64,000 bases of DNA from Sinonovacula constricta (taxonomy: Eukaryota > Mollusca > Bivalvia > Cardiida > Solecurtidae): NCBI GenBank assembly GCA_007844125.1, contig CM017561.1, positions 26,435,038-26,499,037 on the forward strand. Reading direction: 5' to 3'. The notes under the pieces are model-generated. The model ran no database searches. It had not been told where the DNA came from and saw only the letters and a list, made by a program, of their open reading frames with translations. A program made the translations under genes and the position numbers. Below, in pieces: positions 43,486 to 55,700 of the stretch. Numbering within the stretch: position 1 is the stretch's first letter; the number at the start of each line of letters is the position of its first letter.

Positions 43486-43736
43486 CATGTCTTAAACCTT
43501 AGGCCCTGTAATTTTTACACTATAAAATGCAATCCCTTAATTAAGGGATATATAACTGTGATTAATATAAGAGATTATTGGTGCAAGGTAATAAATTTGA
43601 TAAATTTCAATCCGCTTATAGGATGCATTAATGTTCAGTAGAGAGGTTCATAAACACACGTTCCTTTAAAAGAAGATAGAATTAAATGTTTTTCATGCAT
43701 GATATGCTACAGTGTTGTTTAGATATTTTAAGCTCG
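43486..43736 (-). repeat. Repeat C, copy 2
   Basis: The reverse complement is collinear with 40535-40807. The strongest shared word is the palindrome-containing TATATCCCTTAATTAAGG, with TCTCTACTGAACATTAATG and GCGGATTGAAATTTATC following in register. Divergence is moderate. Confidence 0.6.
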
Positions 43737-43964
43737 TACATGTATATAAATGGTATCGTGAAACCATGTCGAATCTTATTTGGGAAATGTATTGCACTGT
43801 GCGGTTTTAGGTATTGTTAGGGCCTACACTTATTTCCTTATATAAGGTCTGCTTCAAATATTGACAAAAATACTTATATTATAATTTTAGTTAATGCTGT
43901 TAAAAATAAAGCATTTTAGAAAACAAGAATCTAGTTTTTGCAAAAAATACTTTTTAAGAAATGT

Positions 43965-44093
43965 CCTTGACGTAGTATTGGAATTGCTAACGTGTAACTC
44001 CTCTCACTGCATAGTAGTTCACCTTGTGGGTTTGATTACCTTTCGGGGCGTAATGAATGAAGTACGGACATCCAACCGATGGTTCTACTCAGA
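43965..44093 (+). mobile_element. SINE-Y copy 3 (head and partial body)
   Basis: An A-box-like TAGTATTGG near 43973, a linker resembling copy 1 (TAACTCCTCTCACTGC versus TAACTTTTCTGACTGC), and the B box GGGTTTGATTACC at 44028-44040 form the head. The body word CCGATGGTTCTACTCAGA corresponds to CCGGATGTTCTACCCAAA in copy 2. The copy ends abruptly where family B begins, so its 3' half and tail are missing. Confidence 0.6.
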
Positions 44094-44360
44094 ATATATG
44101 ACAACGTCCTATGAGCATTGCAATATATACCAAACTCCGAAAAGGCACAGAACAAAGGAATTTCACATGCAAGCCAAGCGAAAAGTAAGAACAAATTTGT
44201 GATGAGTCATTTAAAGAAAAGAGCAAACCCGACAGTTACCGCCTTGGTACGGTCAGTCGGCAATATGGACCAACTGGGGTGCATAAACCGGTTTTACAGA
44301 GCTCTAACCTCGCACTTCCTGACGAATTTCTCAAATGCAAGCAATGAAAAGAAAAACGAT
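44094..44360 (+). repeat. Family B copy B2
   Basis: The most complete plus-strand copy of the B subfamily. It has the 5' part (GTCCTATGAGCATTGCAATA), AAGGCACAGAACAAAGG, AAAAGTAAGAACAAATTTGT, GATGAGTCATTTAAAG, the core at 44235-44325 (ACCGCCTTGGTACGGTCAGT... ending CCTCGCACTTCCTGA) and the B-type end TCAAATGCAAGCAATG. It lies head-to-tail behind SINE-Y copy 3. Two overlapping plus frames (43894-44202 and 44118-44372) run through it but are not conserved in other copies. Confidence 0.72.
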
Positions 44361-44511
44361 CTTTTTGAGTAAAAAATGCCCATGCGCTGATATTTTCTAT
44401 ACGTTATGACGAAGGTAATGACGTCGATGAAAAATAATGTCCACATAGTGTTTAGAAAAAAATATGGTATTATTTCGATTTGAAAAACTACACAAAAATG
44501 GTTGACTATAA

Positions 44512-44632
44512 ATATTTCACATGTAAGCCAAGCGAAAAGTAAGAACAAATTTGTGATGAGTCATTAAACGAAAAGTGCAAACCCGACAGTTACATGTGCC
44601 GCCTTGGAACGGTCAGTCGGCAATATGGACAT
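44512..44632 (+). repeat. Family B partial copy B3
   Basis: From TTTCACATGTAAGCCAAGCG to CAGTCGGCAATATGGAC this is nearly identical to the corresponding part of B2, about 380 bp upstream, except for an ATGTGCC insertion before the core. It stops inside the core hairpin. The closeness to B2 suggests a local duplication rather than an independent insertion. Confidence 0.75.
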
Positions 44633-47446
44633 TGTTTATGGACTTCCTTCATTTACATATAGCTGAACATTTAGTATATAATTCTGTTCCAAATCATAAA
44701 TATATATTTTATTCCAGTTGTAGTTACGTAGAATGATAAAATAAAATGTTAGATAAAAGACATGTAAAATAAATGAATATGAAACAGATTTACCATTTAC
44801 ATGCAATTAATTAAATTAAATTTCAGTTCTACTTTTGCAATAAGCTTCAAATATATAGAAAGGAAAATGATCTGTGTTTTTGCAATATATCGGCAAATGT
44901 TTTAACCATCGAACTTCTTTTTAAGTACTACGTATATTCCAAACTAAAGTGATCCAAGTAAACAGAAAGAACGTTCGTGCTCCTATGCTTCAATTTTTAT
45001 CAATCAATTGTGTTAATCGGAGAAGTCATTTAAGGTTACTGGTCTTAGTAAAACAGGCGCGTGTACCATTTACTTTTAACAACTGTGACGTTATGTCGAA
45101 TCATATATAACGTGTTTATGTTTTCAACCTGGGTTTCGATACAGATTTTATTATCCTAAATGCAAGATGTGTAAGTTCTATAAACTTCTATGAAGAAAAG
45201 TAAGTTAAGTATTATATTGTGCATAACACTACAGCACAAAAATCCCCTGTTTTCCACGAACAACGCTTGACAGATGCGACGAACAAAAACAGTGTGTTTT
45301 AAATGCTTCATAACGTCGATGTCTGTTAAAGGCCAACATAGTGCAAATGTTATTTCTGTTGTGTTCTATTTTTAGTGTTGTTTAGGGATTTTGTCTGTCG
45401 TCAATGACAGAAACACCAGAAGGAAAACTCATCGAATAAACATCATGGTAGAAACAAATGAGTCTTATAGGTAACGGTTCGTCTTACTAACATAATAGAA
45501 CAGTCTTTAAATATCACGCAAGGGGTCGTACTGAATTAACCGTGCAATAAAAACAACGGAAAAATATGTACATTTAGTTCCCATTGAAACCTTCCTCTTC
45601 AAGCACCTAACTATTGTTTGAATGAAAATATAAGTAAATTTAACTAACACATGTGAACAGAAATAGCTCGAAAGTTATTAATCTATCTGGTGTTTACACG
45701 CAAGAAAAGAATAAGGTCATTTTATACTACCATAAAGCAAAACACATGATAAACATGTGTCAATACAGAGAGGCGTATTTGTCAAACAAGTGTATACTTG
45801 TTCATTAAGACGAGTTTAATTTAAATCTAACATGTAATTACGCATACACAATTCCTCATGATATATTTGAGTGTGTTATCTTAGCTTGAATAAAGTATCA
45901 ATAAAGTGATTGTGAAAATTGTATCGTTTTACTTGAATTTAATATTAAACTACTACTTAATTTTTATTATTGAGTGCAACTGTTGAGTTGTGTCATAACT
46001 CTGGTTAGCAATTCTCTGTCGAAATCTCGTCGCGCATCAACTGCATGAACGATGAAATATTAACATATGTTAGGACTGTCTGGATCTTTTTCTTAAAATG
46101 GTACATGTGTTTATACTAATTTGTAGACTTTTCGACACTCAACATTCAAGATATGTTTATCTTGTTCACATCACTTTAAAGTCCCTTACGCAGAACAGAA
46201 CGCACTGTAATACAAGGTTAATAGTTGAGCATTCAGTAGAATGTTAAACTGTCATACAAATGATAATGACAATAATGCATATTTAACATTGTGTTAATGT
46301 GTAAAGTTTCATTTGTTTATTTTGGTGATGATGCCTATGTCATGAGCCTAGTAAAAATTGTCAAACAGTATAAGACCAAACAAGAACAGATCCCGTCGGA
46401 ATATGACCATTAAAATGTATATGGTTACTTAAAGTCCGTATGTTATTGATGTGCATTCTACTTGCTACAGGAATAATGATTCACGTCATAATTCGGATGT
46501 CTCTGCTGGAATTCCGTCTGTTTGTCTTCAGTCGTACTTCATATAGGGTAAAACAACTTAGGCAAATGTCTTTGCCAAAGTTAACTCGAAAAAGAGAGCA
46601 TCTTCGGAATTGTGTTTGTTTGTAATTGTATTTCTATTGCAGTTTACCGAGTTACCAAATAATGATCTCCATTTTTGTTATTCATTTAGAAGCTCGTTAA
46701 TTCATTGTACCACTATTTGTGTTTTTAGTTTGAATGTTGTTGTTTTTAATTGTCATTGTCTTCATATATATTTAATATAAAATATATGCAAGGTTTTTAT
46801 ACTGCCTTCATACGAATATCTTTTTACAGTTACTAGACTTCGATGATTATTTGTGATAATTTAACGCCTTTAATCATCGAAATCTTTCCGGAGAAGATTC
46901 ACAATCGTGGTTTTTAACTCTTGATCATCAAGTGCATTTATTTATTGCTACCGTAATCTTAATTTCCTAGCTGCTGATAAGGCGAAAACTATTAGCGTTT
47001 GATGGCAATTAGGATGTGTTAATATTGTTTTAGCTTAGCATTGTCCTCAGCTCTTGTAAAAGTTCAATTTTAATGTATCGGCAGAAGACTCTTGGCACCG
47101 GATATGAGATTATAACTGATGCATGGGATGTTTTTATTTAATTGTGTTCTTGTCGTCTTTAATCAGGTATGTTGTGATATCATGACAATTTATTAACTAT
47201 CTGCCAATAAAAGCAATTGTCTTTCAAATATTTTATCCACTTTTTTGTTTATACATACTATATATTTGCTCGGAAGCGGTTCCTCAGCATAAACTATTTC
47301 TTAGCAGATAAATCGAACATTTTTAAAAACAAGGCCAAACACAACTAATAAAACAAAAGCCAGTTTTGTGAAGCAATAACGGATCTTGAGATTCAAATGT
47401 AATATTATAATAAGCCGAGGATGTTTTCGCCATCATGTACTGTAAA
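44633..47446. other. Long gene-free stretch
   Basis: The plus frame at 46440-46625 has no recognisable domain. No repeat copies are evident. Confidence 0.5.
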
Positions 47447-47520
47447 AGAAGTGCAATCTGTTGATGCGAAGCATCAAAGGCGACGCAAACGATCAATTTT
47501 AACAGAAATTGTGACATACG
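47447..47520 (-). repeat. Repeat D, copy 1 (hairpin-bearing)
   Basis: This segment aligns with 60705-60778 in the same orientation. Both contain, on plus, TGATGYGAAGCATCAAAGGC followed by TACGC/GACGC and, further right, TTAACAGA and GTGAC. Copy 1 carries a perfect inverted repeat, TTGATGC-GAA-GCATCAA (47461-47477). It lies at the start of a minus frame (47323-47517) that is otherwise unremarkable. Confidence 0.55.
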
Positions 47521-48102
47521 TTTTAATACTTTATTAGAGATTATATCCGACAGTTTTCTGACCTTAAATACATGTAAAAGTAAATAAATAAATAAATATT
47601 AACTTCATTGACACCGACAATGTATAAAATCCCAATAATAATTTGACTAGAAGGAAATAACAGAAAATGGAGGTTGCAAAGCTATAAGAATCTTGACAAC
47701 AATCATTTGGCTTAGGTCCGCTTTAATTTGGTTGTAATCGCAAATAAAACATCCAGTGTTTTTGTACTTACAATAAATAATTGTGTTTCCTTTATTGTCA
47801 AATATTTTGAGATTCTATAGATAAATGAATGCGAGGTACAATATAAAGTGTGTTACCTTGTCAATCAACATCACAAGGTAATGAACCTTTTACTGCACCT
47901 ACAATAGACTTGAACATGGAGTTACAGTTACATGTACTCTACTTGTACTACAGATGAAATAATTAACACTTGTTGATTTTAAATTGCACCCTGTGTTCAC
48001 TCTGCATTTGTGTGGGTTAACATTTTGTCAAAGTTATTAGAAAGTTTACGCAAAATTCTTGACTGCCAAAGAAAAAAAATAATTGAATATACAAGCAACA
48101 GG
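47521..48102. other. Gene-free stretch
   Basis: Only a short AAATAAATAAATA run near 47582 stands out. Confidence 0.5.
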
Positions 48103-48218
48103 AAAATAAGAAAAGGTCCTATAAGAATTACCACCGATATTTGAATCTGAACTATCTCTGGGCAAATGCAGACAGGGTAATTGTAAAAGTGACAAACACA
48201 CAAAGACGAGAACTAGGC

Positions 48219-48306
<88 letters not shown>

Positions 48307-48590
48307 AACACACACACACTTACACACACACAAACCCAGCAGTTACCGACTTGGAACTGTCAGTCGACGACAGGACCGATTGGGGTGCTTAAACCTTTGA
48401 AGAGCCCTCAAACCTCGCACTTCCGGAAAGGCTTTCTAAAAACAGTGTAAATAAGTAAGCCCATCAAACTGAAGCAACTTACATCAGGCACATGAGTCAA
48501 CACTGAAAAGAGGAATTTATAAACAAACAAAATAATTAAGATGATTATAAACTACAACTAAAAACTTTCAACAAATGTACAAATAGTTTT
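48103..48590 (+). repeat. Family A copy A3 split by a CA microsatellite
   Basis: The 5' part (AAGAAAAGGTCCTATAAGAA), the segment GACAAACACACAAAGACGAG, the core (48340-48425, AGTTACCGACTTGGAACTGT... CCTCGCACTTCC) and the A-type 3' part are all in order. At the ACATAACACAC junction the sequence expands into the CA tract at 48221-48332. The core hairpin survives with wobble pairs (CAGTCG/CGATTG). Confidence 0.72.
48221..48332. repeat. (CA)n microsatellite, about 112 bp
   Basis: A nearly pure AC tract with CAAACA and CTTACA interruptions towards its right end. It is nested at a fixed position of family A copy A3. Frames of alternating T-H or V-C residues through it are artefacts. Confidence 0.97.
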
Positions 48591-48847
48591 GAGCAGATCA
48601 AGTCAGTACAGCTTGTTTAATGTATTTTCAAAACACGATGTGATTATTTATATAAAGGCCGATGTAAGCAAACAAAACTTATTAGTGGCATGCAGGTTCA
48701 AGCTTTATAGTGGAAAAACCGTGCATACCTTTGTTTACTGTTTATTAATTTACATTAAATATATATTGATATTAACGTATAAATTGTATAAGTTTCGAAA
48801 TGATAACATGGAAACTTCTTACATTAATGTTTCATATATATATTTCA
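48591..48847. other. Short gene-free stretch
   Basis: It begins the long plus frame 48589-49275, but the frame's length comes from the CT-rich tract that follows. Confidence 0.5.
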
Positions 48848-49269
48848 ATCTCTTTCTGTGTCTCTCTATCTCTCTGGCTCTGTCTCTCTCTGTGTCTCTC
48901 TGTCTCTCTCTGGCTCTGTGTCTCTCTGTGTCTGTGACTCTCTCTCTGTCTCTCTCTCTGTCTCTTTCTGTCTCTCTGACTGTCTCTGACTGTCTCTGTG
49001 ACTCTTTGTGTCTCTCTGTCTGTCTGTCTGTCAATCTGTCCGTCTCTCTGACTCTGTCTGTCTCTGTCCGTCTGTCTCTGTCTGTCTGTCTCTGCTTTTC
49101 TGTCCCTGTCTTGTTTCTATTTCTGTCTCTTTCTGTGTCTCTGTATTGTCTCTGTGTCTCTGTGTCTCGGTCTCTGTCTTGCTTATGTCTTGTTTTAGTC
49201 GCTGTCTCTGTCTTTATCTCTGTCTCTGTCCGTCTGTCTCTGTCTCTGTCTTTATCTCTGTCTCTCTGT
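48848..49269. repeat. CT/TG-rich imperfect microsatellite, about 420 bp
   Basis: A strongly pyrimidine-biased array of TCTC, TCTG and TGTC units with no fixed longer period. It yields a 228-codon plus frame of S, L, C and V that is a compositional artefact. Confidence 0.95.
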
Positions 49270-49279
49270 ATATAAATAA

Positions 49280-49412
<133 letters not shown>

Positions 49413-49667
49413 CGAACATCAAAATGATGTTTCAATAGGTATTTTTGTTCCATCCTGATTATAGAAAACAAAATTGAATAACACTAATAAGTTGATAAAA
49501 ATGTGCAAGTATGTACAACAGTTAATTCAAATATCTCCATAAAAGCGTTGCAAAAGTACACGAAAACACATGGGTAAATATTTTGGAAAGAGAGTTATTA
49601 TTTTTATAGCGTGTCGGTATCTTATCGTATGCATTTCATCCCAATATATAATTTGCCTGTATCGGTG

Positions 49668-49740
49668 TCCTTGTTGTCTAGTGGTTCGGTTAGATGTTGT
49701 CAATAATGTTGACTGCTACAAGTAGAATCTATTCTGGTAT
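49668..49740 (+). mobile_element. Possible decayed tRNA-like SINE head
   Basis: TCCTTGTTGTCTAGTGGTTC resembles the 5' half of a tRNA with an A box, and TTGACTGCTACAAGTAG could be the anticodon-arm linker of a SINE-Y-type head. The B box is not recognisable. It is not a functional tRNA: no acceptor stem pairs. Confidence 0.35.
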
Positions 49741-52700
49741 ATCGCGTACTTTACGGTATGAAAAAAATCATGTTTTATTTTTACTATCAAAGTACATGTT
49801 TGTCCGATTTTCTTATTTAAATTAAAGTCTAATCGGGAAAAGCACAGACGGAGAGTATCTTGCTGATTATTTTTATATGAATATTGTTAGTGCATGTGGT
49901 CTTTTTTCAAGTCTTAACGGAAAATGATCAATAGCTTAAGTTCTTGATGGGCTATAAGCAATCAAGTTGGATACGGCATTTTTGTATGTAACAGCAAACG
50001 TTTACACAACACAAGGTTAGAGATTGCACGAGCGAGAATTTATTTATTCTATGCCTTTAATCAGACTTGTTTTGAAAGTGTTTTTTCATGAGAACAGAGT
50101 TTCTGTTTTGTATACGACTTATGTTATAATCCCACCAAGTCTAGTTTTTTTAAGTCGCACAAGCGAAGTTGCATAATTGTAAGGAATTATTATAATACAA
50201 CGCAAATGATAAAAGGTAATATGATTCAGCAATAATAAAAAAATCATCCATGAAAATTATCGGAAACAAGTTCCAATGTTGACATAATTTTGCATTTCAT
50301 GCTTTGCCTGAAAATCAAATTCAGAGTTACTGTAATTGTAACATACCAAGATAAATGCCTACGCGGTTTTACAATTAAACAGAAAGAACTACATTCGCAA
50401 AATAAGTTATATTGTGAGACATTAAAACTGCATACAATTATCCGATATATATATTGTATATTGTAAATATGTTGATTATATTCTTCCATAACATTGCAGA
50501 AACTATGATAAATCATATTTTTGCTAAATAAATATAACACTAAACCACTGTTACATCAAGAGAGAAAATATTTCAATCTACTTACAGTATGTAAAGAACT
50601 GTGCATGAATGCGTATAAGTTTTATTTGCATATTAATCAAATGCGTAAATCATTAGATAAAATGTTTAGATATTAAACTTCGACAATAATTATGCCACAT
50701 TAAAATTATCAAATCAGATGTCTTACTTCAAATAGATTAGAAGATCTGCTAAGTGGATTTAAATTGACTTCTGATGAGTCAGAAGATCTGCTAATGTTGT
50801 TTCTTGACATTTACTGCAAACGATATGACGGATAATAGACTCAAATACAAGTTTATAGGCCTAAGATTTCCGTTAGCAATCCCGTGGAAACCAGCGTCTG
50901 TTTCAATTTGTTATCGTATGTCACGAGAAGGATATGTTGTTCCCTGGAAATGTTTTTCGTCTGCCGATTAGCTACTTATCTTGTTCCTCATATAACATAT
51001 CAATGTCTAATACAAATATATTGACGTGATATTTGTTCACAGTGGAAGGTAACTTTCCAGCAGAAGCTAAATTTGTATGGATTGTTGTTTGTTTTACCAG
51101 CAAGACACTCAATGCCTTTATTTGTTACACAGGGCAATTGTACTTAAAGATTAAAAACTAATTTATTGAATAAAGTCATCATCTATTTTAATTGAATGAA
51201 TGTACGCGATGATAGTTGATCTACACTTAATTCAAAATGAACATCCGTATAGTCAATTGTGTGTAAATGATAAAAAAATGTAAACAGATCTTTAATAGAA
51301 GTTAAATCTTTAGATATAGTTTCTGTTACGTGTGTGAATAAGGAAACATAAACATGAAAAATGACTACCAACGTTCCCATGTCTTTTCAAAAGATTAGGA
51401 ATTTTGTTCTATCACTGTGAGTTTTAAAATTATACGATCATACACCATAAAGGTTGCCTATTAAAATCAAAGTCGTATTTAATTCTTAAAATTTAAACTG
51501 AAATGACTGAAGGCACAAAAGTTAAATATAGTGGTATAAATTTATTTATGGAGGGACATTACTCAACCACTTCTAACTGCATTATGTTATCTCTCTTTCT
51601 GGTATGTATTTGGAATTTACCTATTTAGCAAATTGAATGCATAAACGTTCCATATGTGATTACTAAGGACGCGTTAGGCTGCACATGAAAATAAAAACAT
51701 ATACGGAATAGTTTCGGAACAACAGTTCGGACCACCTATAATAAAAAAAAAACAATTAATTACAAATTTATAATATAGGGCATACCTGTAAGTTTGACAG
51801 GATATCAACTGCGACTTGTGCATGTTTGCTGTGGGTAAATAAAATATAGTTCGTTATAAATAAATGTGTCAAGTTATATGATTAAAATGCAAATGCAAGA
51901 AACAGCTTTAGGACAAATAAAAAAAAAAACATGACACAAACAACCTTTTGTCTTTTTTTTTTTTTTTTTTTTTGTTCTTTTTTTGTTTTGTTTTTGGTCT
52001 TTTCTGCATTTCAAAATATAATATTAGAGTCACAATAAACTGGATTCAAAATATGTTGCTCTGATAGGTTATCTATTGCATATAGAACGTATTGTCAAAT
52101 AAACAAGAAACAAATATACATACAGAAATTATTTGGGATATCTTATTAAATTTAAACATATAACAAGGTATTTTAAAATGAGCTAATGTTAACATATAAC
52201 TATATTTTTATACATGTGCGCGATGCGAACATATTTAACCCGAATTAAATTTTAAAGATATCTGTACGCAATCACTGAAAACAATCATTGGGCACAATCA
52301 TTATAGTCATAAAAATTTCAATATCTTTATGTACATGCATGCATTCCCGGCCACGTACGAATAGACAAGCATCATGTGCCTGTGGGTAATTCAATGATGT
52401 ATTAGTGCTGTATGCCGCTCATAGATGTACGGCAAACATTTCATTGCTGTATTGTTTCAGTGATTGAAGGCAGATAGCAAATCTGAACTGATTTTTATTA
52501 CTCTGGGAGACAAATTGTCAAAATAAAATGATGTTTATGAATTTATATCATACTTTACCCCCTGTTTGTTCCTAGAGGGTCTTGTTGGTTTTCTATCAGT
52601 AGACTTTAGCCAAATTTGACATGCCTGTATATTCCGTGTTCTGCATTTGTTCAACGTTGTATGATTTAAATAGAACTAACATTACGAACATGCCATAGAC

Positions 52701-55700
52701 AAATGAAAAAATGTAACAAACCAAATCACACATTGTCCTAATGGTCACTTATAACATTATAATAAAGTCTATTTCAAGAGAATAGTATCTCCAAATAATA
52801 ATTTTTTTTTCTCACATTTTCTGTACAATAAAATTTCGACATGTTATAATTCTTCCTATTTTCGGCTTAAAAAAACCCCTGAACGTTTAATACTTCCTTA
52901 CAGCATGATACAGCCTCTAGATTAATGCGGTGTAATCATATTAAACAGATATATGTATCTCTGACAAAGATCGGAAATTAAAAAAAAATATTTATCGAAT
53001 TTTGACCGTCTTTCATAAATCTGATCTGAAATGTACTTTATATCTCTATTATAAGTAAAACCTACACAATTTTAATGTATGATGGCATATTTGTTATAAA
53101 GAAAAACGTTCTTTACTACACGAACACCCAATTCTTTTACTAAATTATCAGCCACAATGTACACTATGAGGTGCTCTATGATGCAGAAATAAGCCCGACC
53201 CACAGACCTACGGTTACATTGCATTTCACGTTTTCATCCAAGATGACGCTACATTGCACAAAAAGCGTGCATATTGAAAATATTTCCGTTTCTTGATAAC
53301 GAACATCTTCCGAATATGGCATGACGTAAAAGTCCAGTATTAATCATTACCTACTTTAATTCCATGCATACAGCCATTTGCTTGTCACAATTGAAAACAA
53401 GTTGTGTTTGTTGCGTAGAACAGGACATTGATATGTGTCTGTTTTAATTAATGTAATTAACCAACATATTTCAACACGTCTTTTTTTTCTCGTTAGATAG
53501 TTAAACGAAAAATGTTACTTACCTCTTTACCACATATATATGGAGAATATTCTACTGTATTTTGGAACAACGTCTATTGTTTTGGACAGTTTCAAAAGGG
53601 GCTGACAATAAATGTGAGTACACGTTTTTGCTTAATACGGCCATTGCTACCTTGTCCATGGGCTTGTGCTGTTATGGTATGCTGTCATGTATGTTTTATA
53701 TATGTGTTATATTTTATATTTTTGATAAATGATCAACAATCCTACATATCCGGATATTTAGCATCTTAGAATGCTAATATACAGTAATCACTATCGTTAA
53801 ATATTTATTAATATGTAACCTGTATATGGCAAATATGCAATGTATCTTTGATAAGACATAACTTCGATTAATATTTCATTAGAAAATAACCACATTATAT
53901 TCATCCCAAAATGGTTACTATGATATATCTTTAAGTATAAAGGTCAGCCACAACATACAATTAACAGCAACGTTAGTTGTTTTTTCTTTATCATGTTGGC
54001 AGGTATAACAAAAAAATCTCATAAAACATGTAAGCATGTACAAAAGCATTACATGAAATCATCTGTATGAATTTAATTAACTAATAAATGAAAACATATG
54101 ATGTATTTTAACTTAAGTCAACTAAACTCGTATGCATTAAAATATTTTAACAGATCCTTTTCACATATTTTTTTAATTAAACTAGCGTCTCTTTCATGCA
54201 ATCCTATGGTCCTAATTGTATGGATTTATTTAGTAGCAGACGTATGTTTTAATTATACAAGTGTTATGAAAGTCAATAAGTCCACGACAGAAAATGAAAT
54301 AAATTATCTAAAACCATTGACACCTCTTATAAATAATGAAATATGAATGTTTGATGTCTTACATCATTAAAAACGGCATTTATTAAAATCCGCGCTAATT
54401 TATAAATAAACTTAAATATACTCCAGTATTGATTACTGCTTATTTGTGTTTCACTACATACTCTGAACATAATATAGATATATCTTATTAATTATTCGAA
54501 TCTATTAACAAAACCGACAATGGTAACGTACTTGTCCTTTGTGGGACAAGGCGGACCGCAGTGAACGATGGCTAATACCTATATGAAGCCGTTGTCCAAT
54601 TTGCCAAAATTCGTCTGTTTGATTGTCGGTCGTCTTTTTCAAATGTTCAAATTCCATGGCTGAAAGTTAATGAAATAAACTATATATATTTATTTGAATG
54701 AGCACATTTTTTTAGACTTAACCTTAGTATGTAATGTTACGTTGTTCAATCGCTCGTTTACAACATTTGTTAAGGCTGGAATGATACGGCTACACACTGG
54801 CATAATTTTGCCACACAATGATACACTATCATTACAACTGTCTCATTTGAATGAATTAAAACGAATGAACACAAAAAATACCAAGCCGAGCTTCCTTATT
54901 CCATTATTCCGATCGCTGAGGTCTCAATCAGATGACTCTTACACTAGGTGAAATTATTTAAAACCTTTAGCTAAAATTATACAAGAACATTATTCTTAAA
55001 TGTTTTGCCAATATGTCTTTCTGCCAACCTACCATGTTTTAAAGTGTGGCCCCTAATAAGATTGCATCTAATTTAACATGTTGTACCAAAAAACCACCTG
55101 ATTTATGTAAAACTAGTTTTAGGCGGGTTTTATTACTAAGACATTCTTTTGTGGTAGATGCAGTAACAGCTGATAATAATGAACAATAAAGTGCCAAGTG
55201 AAAACCCTTCTATTTAGAAGGTTGAAAATGCACTACTCTATTCTGCTTTCACGGATATGCCTTTTGATGTCGTTTATATGCTCAAAGCATGTTTTAAAAG
55301 AATGAAGTTTTGGCCCACTTTACATTTTCGCCAAATACAGTATTAATAGGTTTAAATAAAATTAAGAATTTGTTCTTGCTCAAATCAAACTAAACTTTGA
55401 AGGTTATAGTTAACAAGAGCCAGACTGAATTCAAATAGTCATATAATAAATCATCACCAGTGGTAATGACGTAAAGATCATTTTGAATTAATGTAAATAT
55501 TGATTTTTAACACATATGAAATGGTGATTAGGAAGTTTGATTAATTAATCGTTACTTAGTTCTGACATATTTTTGTTTTGCAACATCATTGCCATAGTTA
55601 ATGGGTACATATCAAATTACTTTCGAATTTATATTCGAATTTGTTATATTACTATAATACAACAATCACAATATTTAGTATGAATTAATTGAACACTGTA

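Noticed and set aside
48046..48333. Frames of alternating V-C or T-H residues
   Set aside because: Translation of the (CA)n tract inside family A copy A3.
48589..49275. 228-codon plus-strand frame, the longest in the window
   Set aside because: Most of it is CT/TG-rich microsatellite read as S, L, C and V. Other frames of the same tract are also open, so length is a compositional artefact.
49668..49740. Functional tRNA gene
   Set aside because: No closing acceptor stem, no B box and no terminator run at the proper place; listed only as a possible SINE-head remnant.
50739..50794. Direct repeat AGAAGATCTGCTAA, 42 bp apart, as a transposon target-site duplication
   Set aside because: The 28 bp between the copies are too short and featureless to be an element; likely a small local duplication.
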